Assembly: GCA_937952285.1 (NCBI GenBank)
Contig: CALFZE010000120.1
Coordinates: 1 to 22,060 of the forward strand
Direction of reading: 5' to 3'
DNA: 22,060 nucleotides
From: UBA2428 sp002343545
Lineage (GTDB): Bacteria; Bdellovibrionota; UBA2428
This document shows, one piece after another, positions 21,982 to 22,060 of the stretch. Position 1 is the first letter of the stretch; every line of letters begins with the position of its first letter. The position numbers were made by a program, and so were the translations under genes. The notes beneath the pieces are model-generated. The model was not told the origin of the DNA. It worked only from the letters and a program-made list of their open reading frames with translations, and made no database searches.

Positions 21982-22060
21982 ATTGTCAACGTGTTCGAAC
22001 TCGTGGATTCTCCCCGCCTGGTGGTGGGTTCCTCCTAAAAAATTAAGAAGAACAGGCAGC

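Overview
The window is about 22 kb of GC-rich bacterial chromosome (strong G/C at third codon positions) with tightly packed genes on both strands. The mix (divergent LysR and EamA transporter genes, an ECF sigma factor with an NrsF-type anti-sigma, a lytic transglycosylase lipoprotein, AcnA, MaiA/FahA, a Fur-family regulator and many small secreted proteins of no known family) suggests a Gram-negative of the Bdellovibrionota / former Deltaproteobacteria type. That placement is an inference, not a demonstrated identity. I saw no CRISPR array, insertion sequence, integrase or phage module.

Layout. 1-1518 (minus): a secreted beta-rich protein, a 24-residue membrane peptide and the start of an agmatinase-family protein that has lost metal ligands; the last two overlap by ATGA. 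1584-3414 (plus): a LysR regulator and an EamA exporter. 3449-4015 (minus): a secreted Dabb-domain protein. 4133-5427 (plus): an ECF sigma factor overlapping an NrsF-like anti-sigma. 5581-6401 (plus): a small AT-richer cassette of two HPF/RaiA-like proteins with a 30-residue membrane peptide between them. Then tRNA-Ser(GGA), a small membrane protein, and an SLT lytic transglycosylase divergent from acnA, which ends in a textbook terminator.

11880-13524 (minus): maiA and fahA, the last two steps of tyrosine/homogentisate breakdown, divergent from a Fur/PerR-type regulator without its cysteine zinc site. 14242-17514 (minus): a set made of a 43-codon ORF with strong RNA hairpins, a 68-residue protein, an ABC exporter with an extra N-terminal domain, and a DUF1854 protein. 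The ABC/DUF1854 pair resembles one often described next to cyanophycin genes, but no cyanophycin gene is present here. tRNA-Arg(CCU) lies just upstream on the same strand.

17803-19559 (plus): a membrane-anchored coiled-coil protein with three repeated acidic helical motifs, overlapping a secreted helical-repeat protein. 19560-21514 (minus): a BamC-like lipoprotein, a possible small ORF, and a secreted protein of unknown function with its own terminator. 21905-21981: tRNA-Met(CAU).

The most promising leads for undescribed biology are the HPF-like/mini-membrane-protein cassette, the degenerate agmatinase with its coupled micro-peptide, and the ABC-DUF1854 operon with its structured small-ORF leader.
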